Part shown: positions 43,133-51,377 of the stretch, in pieces
How positions within the stretch are numbered: the stretch's first letter is position 1
How the letters are laid out: every line of letters starts with the position of its first letter
DNA from: Brevundimonas bullata
Lineage (GTDB): Bacteria; Pseudomonadota; Alphaproteobacteria; Caulobacterales; Caulobacteraceae
Assembly (NCBI RefSeq): GCF_003350205.1
Contig: NZ_QLLC01000006.1
Location: 62,001-126,000, forward strand
DNA length: 64,000 bases
Direction: 5' to 3'
Made by a program: the position numbers and the translations under genes
Notes under the pieces: model-generated
The model's input: the letters and a program-made list of their open reading frames with translations, nothing else
Database searches by the model: none
What the model was told of the DNA's origin: nothing

Positions 43133-43794
43133 GATACGTCCTCGATCTTCAATCCCAGGGGGTTCTTCATCAGCTCGGCCTCGGTGCGAGGCGGCTGCAG
43201 GCCGGTCGTGATCAGGGCCCGCCAGCGTTCGCTCCCGGCCTGCTGGCCGTTGACGTAGCGGGTTTCACGCCATTGCAGGTCGTAGGTTCGCTCGGTGCGG
43301 CGCACGACGTTGAGCACCTCGACATTGACCGCCTCGCGCCCGGCGTCGGCGAAGGGGTCGTGGGTCTGGGCCCAAGCGTTGAGGAAGGCGGCGGCGCGCG
43401 GCGTCATCAGGTCGTAGGCCCGCAGCCAGTTCTGACGGATGACGATGGGATCGATGCTCTTGGAGCGAACGTCGCGAATCCAGCCGCCCAGCGCATGGCC
43501 GACCTGGGCCTCGCTGGGCTCATAACGGCCGCCGATGGCGGTGATCTTTTGGGTCTCGCCCCAGTCCGACACCTCCACCACGAAGGGCATGACCACGGCC
43601 CGCTCAGCCTGGGCCCACCAGCCCGCGCCGAGGAATGCGGCCAAGACCAGGTTGGCCAGGGCCATGCGGCGCCAGTTGCGGGCATGGGCCAGGGACAGGC
43701 CCATGCGGTCGTCCCAGACCTGGCCGGCCCTCTGATAGGGGGTTGAGTCCGGGGCGGCGCTCAGCGCCCGCCGGGGGCGGAAGAAGGGATGCAT
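43111..43794 (-). CDS. trbF: TrbF/VirB8-type inner-membrane assembly protein
   Basis: 227 residues with a single helix at about 45-62 and a periplasmic NTF2-like VirB8 domain (PFVVEVSDWGETQKI, NWLRAYDLMTPRAAAFLNAW, RTYDLQWRETRYVNGQ). It scaffolds assembly of the secretion machine. It starts 4 bases after the trbL stop. Confidence 0.92.
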   Translation of the reverse strand: MHPFFRPRRALSAAPDSTPYQRAGQVWDDRMGLSLAHARNWRRMALANLVLAAFLGAGWWAQAERAVVMPFVVEVSDWGETQKITAIGGRYEPSEAQVGHALGGWIRDVRSKSIDPIVIRQNWLRAYDLMTPRAAAFLNAWAQTHDPFADAGREAVNVEVLNVVRRTERTYDLQWRETRYVNGQQAGSERWRALITTGLQPPRTEAELMKNPLGLKIEDVSWTPDAS

Positions 43795-43798
43795 GATT

Positions 43799-45271
43799 TC
43801 AGGGCTCCTCGGTCTTGAGGGAGGGCGACAGGACGCCGCTGGTCTCGCCGGACGGCATCAGGCCGCGGCCGGCGTTGGCGACGAAGAAGGCCTGCAGCGC
43901 CGCGGATCGGCCCGTAGCCCTGCCCCGCGCCGGGACGTCGCCGCCCGCCGCCGCGCGGTGGAAATCCCTGCGCGCCGCCTCAGCCTCCCGGGCGATGGTT
44001 TCGGGCTTGCGGCCAGGGCCTGGCCCGTCCGTAGTGCGTGGAATGCCGCCGGCCATGTCCTTCCCGGACTTAGACCCCGGTCCCGGCTCCGCCGCCGACG
44101 AAGGTTCCCCTTGTGGGCCGGCGTCCGGAGACCAGGCCCGCTGGGCCTCGCTAACGCCGGCGCCTCCAGGCGAGGATCTCGGACCCGACGGCGACGGGTT
44201 GTCATTTGAGGCGCGCGCTAGCCCCCCGGGCCTGGGCGAGGCCGACAAAGACGGGGGCGGTGAAGGCGACGGCGACGGCGAAGACGGGGACGAAGGCGAG
44301 CCCGAACCCGACGGCGGCGTCGACCGCCCGCCCCCCGCGCCTGAGGCCGCTCTCGCCGGCCCAGCCAGGCGCGCGGCGGCGCCGCCTGCCCCGACCAGAC
44401 CGGCGCCGACCAGGAGCCCTGCGCCGCCGACCGCCAGCCCGCCTGTCACGAGCGCGCCTGCGCCTAGGGCCGGCCCCCCGGTGACCAGGGCCGATGCCAG
44501 ATTGGGAATGAAGACGGCCAGCATGGCCAGGAGGATGGCGGCGACCAGAATGGTCAGGGCTTCATAGATGTCGGGATTGGCCGAAGGCTGGAGCTGGTCG
44601 AAGACGCTCCTCGCCCCCGAGACGACAATGGCCAGGGCCAGGACCTTGAGGCCGGCCGCGACGACATAACCCAGAGGTCGTTCAGCCAGGAAGGCGGACT
44701 TGCTCCATATGCCGAAGGGCAGAAGGATGAAGCCGCCCAGCGTCACGATCTTGAACTCGACCAGGGAGACGATGATCTGCAGGGCCAGGACGGCGAAGGC
44801 CAGCATGATCCCGATCATGGCTAGGCCGAGGATCAGGGCGTCGGTCAGGTTGCCGGCGATGTCGAGCGGGTTCTCGACCGGGGCCGGGGTGTCCCCCAGA
44901 GCCTTCACGATCCGCCAACCTTCGGCGAGGATGGCGCCAGGATTGAGGAAGTCGGCACGGCTGAGACCACCGCCGCCTGCCGTCAGGCCCAACTCCAGAA
45001 AGCCGGCGTAGATCGTCTCGGACAGGGCCTGCCAGTCATTGATCAGCCAGGCGAAGGCGCCGATCAGCACGACCTTGCCGAAGCCGGACGCCAGAACCTC
45101 GCGGTTGGACGACAGGGCCCACTGGATTCCGGTCAGGGCGACGACCAGGACGATCATCAGCCCGAAGATCCCATTGACCGGTCCCTGCAGGGCGGAAAAG
45201 CCCGCCGAGATGGTGTTGGAAAAGACCGCCATCAGCTCGTTGGGAGTCTCCACGCCTACTGCGATCGCCAT
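43799..45271 (-). CDS. trbL: TrbL/VirB6-type polytopic channel protein
   Basis: 490 residues with about six membrane helices between residues 20 and 290 (for example GLMIVLVVALTGIQWAL and LILGLAMIGIMLAFAVLALQII). The C-terminal 190 residues are a low-complexity Ser/Pro/Gly-rich, probably cytoplasmic tail. TrbL forms part of the inner-membrane pore. The start has AGAAGGACG upstream. It lies between trbJ and trbF. Confidence 0.92.
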   Translation of the reverse strand: MAIAVGVETPNELMAVFSNTISAGFSALQGPVNGIFGLMIVLVVALTGIQWALSSNREVLASGFGKVVLIGAFAWLINDWQALSETIYAGFLELGLTAGGGGLSRADFLNPGAILAEGWRIVKALGDTPAPVENPLDIAGNLTDALILGLAMIGIMLAFAVLALQIIVSLVEFKIVTLGGFILLPFGIWSKSAFLAERPLGYVVAAGLKVLALAIVVSGARSVFDQLQPSANPDIYEALTILVAAILLAMLAVFIPNLASALVTGGPALGAGALVTGGLAVGGAGLLVGAGLVGAGGAAARLAGPARAASGAGGGRSTPPSGSGSPSSPSSPSPSPSPPPSLSASPRPGGLARASNDNPSPSGPRSSPGGAGVSEAQRAWSPDAGPQGEPSSAAEPGPGSKSGKDMAGGIPRTTDGPGPGRKPETIAREAEAARRDFHRAAAGGDVPARGRATGRSAALQAFFVANAGRGLMPSGETSGVLSPSLKTEEP

Positions 45272-45282
45272 CGTCCTTCTCC

Positions 45283-46020
45283 TTAGTTCCGCGCGTTCGA
45301 CAGCGGGTCGAAGGCGGGCGGGTTGGGGTCCGCGACAGGCCGCGCCCAGGCCCGGCGACGCGCCTCGGCCCCCGCCGTCCGTTCCGCCGCGTCGCGCGCC
45401 GCCCCTTCGGACATCAGCCTGGCCTGGGCGAGCATCAGCACCCTCAAGGCGGCCAGGTCCTCGGCCAGGACCGCCAGCATCTGGTTGGAAGACTGGACCG
45501 CCGCCGTCTGGCCCGAGGCCGACTGGCTGGCGTTCAGGGCGCCGGCAAGCCTCTGTCCCCGCCCCTGCCCCAGCCGCTCCAGTTCGGCGGCGGTGCGGGC
45601 CAGGTCCCCGGCCGTGCGCCGGGCATTGGCGACGCGTCCGCGTCCCTGTTCCAGCATGTCCAGGGCGTCCGCGCCCGACAGGTCGTCGGGATAAAGATCC
45701 GCGAACTGTCGCTCCAGCCCGTCGACCGAGGCCGCCAGCCCGCTCGCCGACCGGGCCAGTTCGGCCATGTCCTGCAGGGCCTGGCTGTTCTGGGCCAGAT
45801 GGCTGTAGGGCGAGGCCGCCAGGCTACGGGCCTCATTGGCCAGGCTTTCGAGCTGACGCGCCGCCTGGAGCGCGTTCTCCATGTGATTGCGCGGGTCGAA
45901 CACGACCTGTTGGGCCTGTACGCCGTCAGCGGCCATAAGGGCCGTGACGGCGACGATGACCGCAGCCGACCTATTCGGCCGCCAGCGGCGGGGCGAAGGC
46001 GTCGAAAACGGAATCCACAT
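45283..46020 (-). CDS. trbJ: TrbJ/VirB5-type minor pilus protein
   Basis: 245 residues from the ATG at 46020, with a signal peptide (SAAVIVAVTALMAADGVQAQ) and a long helical bundle after it (QVVFDPRNHMENALQAARQLESLANEA...). TrbJ sits at the pilus tip or surface, and in RP4 has an entry-exclusion-linked region next to TrbK; no trbK is seen here. The gene overlaps the end of trbE by about 50 bases, longer than its other junctions. Confidence 0.88.
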   Translation of the reverse strand: MWIPFSTPSPRRWRPNRSAAVIVAVTALMAADGVQAQQVVFDPRNHMENALQAARQLESLANEARSLAASPYSHLAQNSQALQDMAELARSASGLAASVDGLERQFADLYPDDLSGADALDMLEQGRGRVANARRTAGDLARTAAELERLGQGRGQRLAGALNASQSASGQTAAVQSSNQMLAVLAEDLAALRVLMLAQARLMSEGAARDAAERTAGAEARRRAWARPVADPNPPAFDPLSNARN

Positions 46021-48394
46021 CTCGCACTCCCTTGGCTTTGAGGAATTCACGAGCGAAGCCGGCCTCGCCGGATCGCGAAAGCACGGCGTCGATGAGGGCT
46101 TGGTCCTCGGGTGATCCTGCCCCGCAAAGGGCCAGGGCCACGCCCGACAGCCGCAGGTCGAACAGCCGTCGTCCCTGGGGCTGACGCCAGTAGTAGGCGC
46201 GCTTGGGCGCGGCGAAGGCGATCAGCTCCAACTGCCGCCGGTTCAGGCCGAAGCCGCGGTAGAGCTCCGCCGACGACGGCTCGAGCGCCCGGGGATTGGG
46301 CAGGAAGACCTGGGTCGGGCAGGATTCGATCAGGGTGGCCGCAATCGGCGAGGCCGCCACATCGTCCAGACTCTGCGTGGCGAAGACCACGGCGACCCGC
46401 TTCTTGCGCAGGGTCTTCAGCCATTCCCGGATCTTGGCCGCGAACGCCGTCTCGCCGAGAAACAACCAGGCCTCGTCCAGCACCAGCAGGGTCGGTCGGC
46501 CGTCGAAACTCTGTTCAAGATGATGGAACAGAGCCGAGAGCACAGGCGCGACCGCCGATGGCGTCGCCATCAGGCTCTCGAGCTCGAAGGTGTCGAAACG
46601 GCTCGTAGCCACCGCCTCGCCGGCCCCATCCAGCAGCACCCCGTGCGGCCCCTTCAGGGTCAGGGCCTCCAGGCCCGCCGCCACGGCCTTGTCCTGGACC
46701 AGGGCGCAGAAGACGGTCAGGGTCCTCTGCTCGACCGGCGCCTCGGCCAGGGCGGCGAGCGCCGACCAGATCTCCTCTCGCACCCGCGGGGTCGGCTCCA
46801 GACCGGCCTGACGCACGGTCTCGGCGATCCATTCGGCGGCCCAGGCCCTTTCATCCTCGGCGTCGATCCCGGCCAGGGGCTGGAGCGAGAAGGCCGCGCC
46901 CGGCTCCAGCGCCCGCCAGCAGCCGCCGGCCGCAAGCGTCGCGGCCCGCGCCGAACGTCCCTTGTCGAAGAAGACCACCCGCGCCCCTGGATAGCGGAAC
47001 CACTGCAGGGCCAGGAAGGACAGCAGCGCGCTCTTGCCCGACCCGGTCGGCCCCACGACCATGGCGTGGCCGACGTCGCCGACATGGAGCACCAGACGAA
47101 AGGGCGTGGAGCCCGTGGTCCGAGCGACCGCAAGAGGCGGCCCGTCCAGGCAGGCGTCGCCAGACGGTCCGGCCCAGACCGCCGAAACCGGCAGGAGGTC
47201 GGCCAGGTTGAGCGTCGAGACCAGAGGCCTGCGCACATCGGCGTAGGGTTCGCCCGGCAGGGAGCCGAGCCAGGCTTCCACGGCGTTCAGGTCCTCGATC
47301 CTCGCCGTCAGTCCCTGGGCGTTGAGCGCCGCCTCGACAGCGCGCGCCTTGGCAGAGGCCCCCTCCTCGCTCTCGTCCAGCACTGTGACCGTCAGGGTCA
47401 GATAGCCGAAGGCGCAGGCCTCGGCCCCGAGCATCTCCAGAGCTCCGTCGCATTCCTCCGTCTTGGAGGCGGCGTCGGTGTCGATCAGGGGCTGTTCTTC
47501 CCTGGTGATCGCCTCCCTCAGGAGCGCGCCCACACCTTTTCGTTTGGAGAACCAGCGCTTGCGCAGCTTGACGATCTCCCGCTCGGCCTCGGCCTTGTCC
47601 AGACCGATCCAGCGGGCGGTCCAGCGATAGGCGAAGGGCAGAGCGCCCAGGCCGTCGAGTAGGCCGGGCCGGGTCGCCGAGGGCAGGCCCCGCACCGACA
47701 CCGTCCTGAGCCATTGGTCGCCGAGCCGGGGCGCGGTTCCGCCCGTCAGGCCGACGTCCGCCAGCCAGACGTCGAGGAAGACAGGCGTCTCCGGCGGCCT
47801 CACAACATGTGGGTTGGGCGAGACGCAGGCGTGCAGCCAGGTCAGCAGGGCCGCGTCCTCCAGCGGCGCGATCTCGGGCAGGGCGTCCGCCAGCAGGTCG
47901 AAGGTGGCGTCAGCCTCCCGCCGGAAGGTCGCCAGGGTCTGGCGCCAGTCCTGCCCGGCCCGGGCCAGGCCGTCGAACAGCCAGCGCTCCATGCGCCGCG
48001 TCTCGTCGGCCGGCGGCAGCCAGGTCAGGGCCAGACGGAAATCCGTCTCGAAGGCCGGTTCGGCGTCCTCGAACCACTCGCGCCGCTCGGCGTCGACCAG
48101 CCAGGCCGCCTCCGCCTCGAATTCGCTTTCTGGATAGGCGGTCGCCGGACGCCGACGGGCCTCCACATGCAGGCACCAGCCTGTGCCGAGGCGTTTCAGG
48201 GCGTTGTTCAACCGGGCCCTGACCGCCATCAGTTCCTCTTCGGTCGAGGATTCCAGGTCCGGGCCCCGGAAAGAGAAGGCCGTGGTGAAGGAGCCGTCCT
48301 TGTTCAGAACCACGCCCGGCGAGACCAGGGCCGCCCAGGGCAGATGATCCGCCAGACTGGCGGGACGACGGCGGTGTTCGTCGAGGAAGCGCAT
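45971..48394 (-). CDS. trbE: TrbE/VirB4-type secretion ATPase
   Basis: 807 residues from the ATG at 48394 (MRFLDEHRRRPASLADHLPW). Walker A is VVGPTGSGKSALLSFLALQW (near residue 445) and Walker B is TLLVLDEAWLFLGE (near 635). VirB4 ATPases power pilus biogenesis and substrate transfer from the cytoplasmic face. The start is 7 bases after the trbD stop and has GAGG upstream. Confidence 0.95.
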   Translation of the reverse strand: MRFLDEHRRRPASLADHLPWAALVSPGVVLNKDGSFTTAFSFRGPDLESSTEEELMAVRARLNNALKRLGTGWCLHVEARRRPATAYPESEFEAEAAWLVDAERREWFEDAEPAFETDFRLALTWLPPADETRRMERWLFDGLARAGQDWRQTLATFRREADATFDLLADALPEIAPLEDAALLTWLHACVSPNPHVVRPPETPVFLDVWLADVGLTGGTAPRLGDQWLRTVSVRGLPSATRPGLLDGLGALPFAYRWTARWIGLDKAEAEREIVKLRKRWFSKRKGVGALLREAITREEQPLIDTDAASKTEECDGALEMLGAEACAFGYLTLTVTVLDESEEGASAKARAVEAALNAQGLTARIEDLNAVEAWLGSLPGEPYADVRRPLVSTLNLADLLPVSAVWAGPSGDACLDGPPLAVARTTGSTPFRLVLHVGDVGHAMVVGPTGSGKSALLSFLALQWFRYPGARVVFFDKGRSARAATLAAGGCWRALEPGAAFSLQPLAGIDAEDERAWAAEWIAETVRQAGLEPTPRVREEIWSALAALAEAPVEQRTLTVFCALVQDKAVAAGLEALTLKGPHGVLLDGAGEAVATSRFDTFELESLMATPSAVAPVLSALFHHLEQSFDGRPTLLVLDEAWLFLGETAFAAKIREWLKTLRKKRVAVVFATQSLDDVAASPIAATLIESCPTQVFLPNPRALEPSSAELYRGFGLNRRQLELIAFAAPKRAYYWRQPQGRRLFDLRLSGVALALCGAGSPEDQALIDAVLSRSGEAGFAREFLKAKGVRDVDSVFDAFAPPLAAE

Positions 48395-48401
48395 GGGAGC
48401 C

Positions 48402-48680
48402 TCACGCGTCCAGATGGCCAGGCAAGGCCAGATGGCGCCGCAGGACGTCGAAGAAGCGCCGGTCCGCCCGCGCCGCCCACAGGCCCACGGCATGGGCGAC
48501 GGCCCACCACAGCAGGCCCAGCCACCAGATGCGCAGCGCCAGTCCCAGCACCATGGCGGTCGTCCCCATGAGGATGGCGTAGTCGCGCGGCATGCCGACC
48601 ATCAGCACCGGTTCGACCAGGGCCTGGGCGACCGGCAGGTCCCAGCCTTCGGGATGGAGGGTGTCGAGGGCGCGGGCCAT
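48402..48680 (-). CDS. trbD: TrbD/VirB3-type inner-membrane protein
   Basis: 92 residues: LHPEGWDLPVAQALVEPVLMVGMPRDYAIL is the typical VirB3 N-terminus, followed by two closely spaced helices (LMGTTAMVLGLALRIWWLGLLWW). It acts with TrbE at the inner membrane. It overlaps trbC by one base. Confidence 0.9.
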   Translation of the reverse strand: MARALDTLHPEGWDLPVAQALVEPVLMVGMPRDYAILMGTTAMVLGLALRIWWLGLLWWAVAHAVGLWAARADRRFFDVLRRHLALPGHLDA

Positions 48681-49000
48681 CAGGCGATCTCCACCCCGCC
48701 GGCGAAGCCGAAGAAGTCGAGAAAGAAGGTCGATGCGGCGAAGGCGATGGTCAGGCCGAACAGGATGCCCAAGGCCCTTCTCATGGAGGAACCGCTCTCG
48801 CTCATGGCCACCCCGGCCCCGAAAAGGACCACGGCGATCACGGCGGCGGCCTGAACGACCGGCCCCGTGATCGACTGCACCACCTGCTGGATCGGCCCTT
48901 CCCAGGGCATGCCCGACCCACCCGCTACGGCCGTACCCGCCGCCAGAAGTCCGCTCGCCAATGCTGCGCCGAACAGGCGCCGTCCCACCTTCCGCTTCAT
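48680..49000 (-). CDS. trbC: TrbC/VirB2-type conjugative pilin
   Basis: 106 residues from the ATG at 49000 (GGAGGCGGAC upstream), MKRKVGRRLFGAALASGLLAAGTAVAG being a long signal peptide. The mature part has two helices separated by a short loop (VVQAAAVIAVVLFGAGVAMSESG and LGILFGLTIAFAASTFFLDFFG), as in VirB2 pilins. It is normally placed directly after trbB, but here 10 kb of cargo intervene. Confidence 0.9.
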   Translation of the reverse strand: MKRKVGRRLFGAALASGLLAAGTAVAGGSGMPWEGPIQQVVQSITGPVVQAAAVIAVVLFGAGVAMSESGSSMRRALGILFGLTIAFAASTFFLDFFGFAGGVEIA

Positions 49001-49382
49001 GTCCGCCTCCCTGGTCCAGCGCATTTCAAAGCGCCGCGACTCATTGCAAGCAAAACAATCCACAGCCTGTCAACAAAAAATAACTAGTAATTTCTACGAG
49101 TTAAAGAGACTTGCTGAACAAGTCTCTCACGATTTGCAGCCGCGTCGGCGCGCGCCTTCACCGGGCTTTCCCGCGCCGGATCGTCTTCCGAGCAGAAACC
49201 TCCGCCTGAAAGCCGCCCGCTGTCAGGCCTCCGGCTGAAAGCCCTCCCGACCGACGTGCCTGTCTCACCCCTGCCGCCGACCTCCCGGCCAGGCCTGCTT
49301 GCAGACGGCTTCTCATCTCGCCAGAATTTCGCCGCAATCTATGTGGTAGCCGCGAGGCTCCACAGACTCCTTCAGGCGCCCC
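49001..49382. promoter_or_regulatory. Divergent control region between trbC and the pentapeptide gene
   Basis: This 382-base gene-free stretch contains a candidate trbC promoter on the minus strand: -35 TTGACA (49068-49073) and -10 TGCAAT (49043-49048), 19 bp apart. A perfect 9-bp inverted repeat AGAGACTTG/CAAGTCTCT with a CTGAA loop (49105-49127) lies about 30 bases upstream of the -35. The block 49050-49105 is much more AT-rich than its surroundings. A loose repeat CCTCCGSCTGAAAGCC occurs twice around 49200-49245. Confidence 0.5.
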
Positions 49383-50066
49383 ATGGACCACAAAATTGAC
49401 GGCCGGACGCTTTCGCGATCCGACCTCGTCGCCCTGCTCAAGTCGGCCTCCGGCGCCGATCTCGTGCTGGCGACCTGCGTCCTCGACGAGGTCGACCTCT
49501 CCAATCTCGTCCTGAACGGCCTGAAGTTCGAGCGCTGCAGCTTCAAGGGAACCGACTTCACCGGGGCCCAGTTGGAGCAAGCCTGCTTCTCCGGGTGTCG
49601 CGGCGCCCTGGCCAACTTCACCGCAACCCGGCTGGACGCCTCGACCTGGCGATCCAGCGATCTCAACAACGCCCGCTACACCGGCGCGAGCCTCTCGGAG
49701 GCGGTCTTCACAGGCTGCAAGCTGACCGGCGCCGACTTCTCCCGGTCGCGACACGTCGGCGCCCGCTTCGTCGAAACCACTCTGGCCTCCGCCCGCCTGC
49801 CCGGCTTCTCCTTCAGGAAACAGACCCTGGAGACGCTGGACTTCAGCCATGCCGACCTGGCCGGAAGCGATTTCCGCGACGCCGTCCTGGACAACTGCAG
49901 TCTGCGCGAGAGCCACCTGGTCGATGCCCGGTTCGACAACGCCGACCTAAGGGGCGCGGACCTCGGCGGCCTGCGCCTGAACGACGCCCGGCGCTTCAAG
50001 GGCGCGACCATCTCTCGCGCCCAGGCCGGCGCCCTGCTGGCCGAACTGGGCCTCAAGGTCATCTAG
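49383..50066 (+). CDS. Pentapeptide-repeat protein of Qnr-like size
   Basis: 227 residues. From about residue 25 to 205 the chain shows the A(D/N)LxX pentapeptide rhythm (for example LSNLVLNGLKFERCSFKGTDFTGAQLEQACF), predicting a right-handed quadrilateral beta-helix. The C-terminus SRAQAGALLAELGLKVI resembles the dimerisation end of Qnr/MfpA proteins, which mimic DNA and protect gyrase from quinolones. Length and ending fit, but pentapeptide proteins have many roles, so resistance is not established. It is transcribed away from trbC. Confidence 0.8.
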   Translation: MDHKIDGRTLSRSDLVALLKSASGADLVLATCVLDEVDLSNLVLNGLKFERCSFKGTDFTGAQLEQACFSGCRGALANFTATRLDASTWRSSDLNNARYTGASLSEAVFTGCKLTGADFSRSRHVGARFVETTLASARLPGFSFRKQTLETLDFSHADLAGSDFRDAVLDNCSLRESHLVDARFDNADLRGADLGGLRLNDARRFKGATISRAQAGALLAELGLKVI

Positions 50067-50143
50067 TCCCCAGGCCGGACGCAGCTGTTGAGAACCGGAC
50101 GCCACACATCGACACAGCCAGCGAACCGCCTTCTACCCGCCCC

Positions 50144-50365
50144 ATGAAACGACTGACGCCGATCGAACACGCCAGGGCCAAGGGCAAGACCGTCACCATG
50201 AGCGTGCCGGATCGCGGGCCGGAGGTACGCGCCCGGATCATCGCTTGGCTGGAGAAGCGCCCCGGCGATAGATGGTTCTATGTCCAGGGTGACAACTACG
50301 CTTTCGAGACCGCCGCTGACGCCGCAGCGTTCAAGCAGTGGCTGATGGACGCCCTAGCGGCCTGA
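50144..50365 (+). CDS. Small hypothetical protein after the pentapeptide gene
   Basis: 73 residues (MKRLTPIEHARAKGKTVTMS...). Charged, soluble, no signal peptide; EKRPGDRWFYVQGDNYAFETAADAAAFKQWLMDAL suggests a small alpha/beta fold. No family is recognised and the ribosome site is weak. It lies 77 bp downstream of the pentapeptide gene on the same strand and converges with the LysR gene. Confidence 0.55.
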   Translation: MKRLTPIEHARAKGKTVTMSVPDRGPEVRARIIAWLEKRPGDRWFYVQGDNYAFETAADAAAFKQWLMDALAA

Positions 50366-50405
50366 AAAGACCCGCCCGCCCTCGCAAGCGCCGGTGGCGG
50401 CGTCC

Positions 50406-51374
50406 TCAGGTTGCGGGATTAAAGCCGCCCGTCGATTTCGTCTCGATAACGCTAGTCGACAGCCCGTTCTGAGCGGCTGCCAGCAAGCCGAGAAACGCCT
50501 CTGCCAGACGTGAGGGTTTGACGCTGTTGGAAACCACGAAGGCGTATTCGTGAAGGATGGGCGGGCTGAAGCGCCGCAGCACCGTCTGGCCGCGCACATA
50601 GGCCTGGGCCAGACGTTCGTTGACGATGGCCACCCCGACGCCGCGAGCGGCCAAGGCGCAGGACGAGGCCACGGTATGGGTTTCAACCCGGACGCGGGGG
50701 ACGACCCCCGCCTCAGCAAAGGCGGCCTCGACCTGGGAGCGGAAGCGCCGCCCCTGCCCCAGCAGGACCAGAGGCGTGTTCTTCAGATCCAGCGCCGAGA
50801 TTTCCGGCAGAGCCGCCAGCGGATGATCGCAAGGCAAGACGCAAGCCGTTTCGCTGACCAAAACCGTGCGAGCATCGAGATCGTCGCGATTCAACGGTAG
50901 CTTGACGAACCCGGCATCGACGGCGCGCGAAGCGATCATGTTCTTTGCGGCCTCGATGCCGTGAGAATCGATCGACAGGTGAACGCGCGGGTACTCATCC
51001 AGGAAGGCCGTAATGACGTCGGGCAGGACCGCCTCGAGGAAGCTGGGCGGCGCCACCAGACGCAGATGGCCGACACGAAAGTCGGAAATGTCGCGGGCCA
51101 TGTCCTGAACCCGGTCGACATTGTCCAGCGCCCGTTCAACCTCTTCGTAGAGCATCAACCCATCGGCGGTGGGCACCAGGCGGCCGCGGTCGCGATGAAA
51201 CAGCTCGAACCCCAGGTCCTGCTCCAGTTGAGCCAGCAGGCGGCTGGCGGCGGGCTGGGTCAGGCCCAGGGTCCGGGCGGCCGCCGTGACCGATCCCTGT
51301 TGCAAGATGGCCCGGAAGGCCCGCATGGCGCGCAGCCGGATAGGACGCCGGGCGCCGGCCGAGACCAGCGCCAT
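50406..51374 (-). CDS. LysR-family transcriptional regulator
   Basis: 322 residues. The N-terminal helix-turn-helix (MRAFRAILQQGSVTAAARTLGLTQPAASRLLAQLEQDLG) and a C-terminal periplasmic-binding-like effector domain are standard for LysR. It is the last gene of the minus-strand operon TonB receptor, AbgT transporter, hydrolase, regulator, starting 3 bases after the hydrolase stop, so it is transcribed with its likely targets rather than divergently from them, which is unusual for LysR proteins. Confidence 0.92.
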   Translation of the reverse strand: MALVSAGARRPIRLRAMRAFRAILQQGSVTAAARTLGLTQPAASRLLAQLEQDLGFELFHRDRGRLVPTADGLMLYEEVERALDNVDRVQDMARDISDFRVGHLRLVAPPSFLEAVLPDVITAFLDEYPRVHLSIDSHGIEAAKNMIASRAVDAGFVKLPLNRDDLDARTVLVSETACVLPCDHPLAALPEISALDLKNTPLVLLGQGRRFRSQVEAAFAEAGVVPRVRVETHTVASSCALAARGVGVAIVNERLAQAYVRGQTVLRRFSPPILHEYAFVVSNSVKPSRLAEAFLGLLAAAQNGLSTSVIETKSTGGFNPAT

Positions 51375-51377
51375 CAG

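Noticed and set aside
49105-49127. SOS box for the pentapeptide gene
   Set aside because: The palindrome does not contain the alphaproteobacterial GTTC-N7-GTTC or the enterobacterial CTGT-N8-ACAG pattern.
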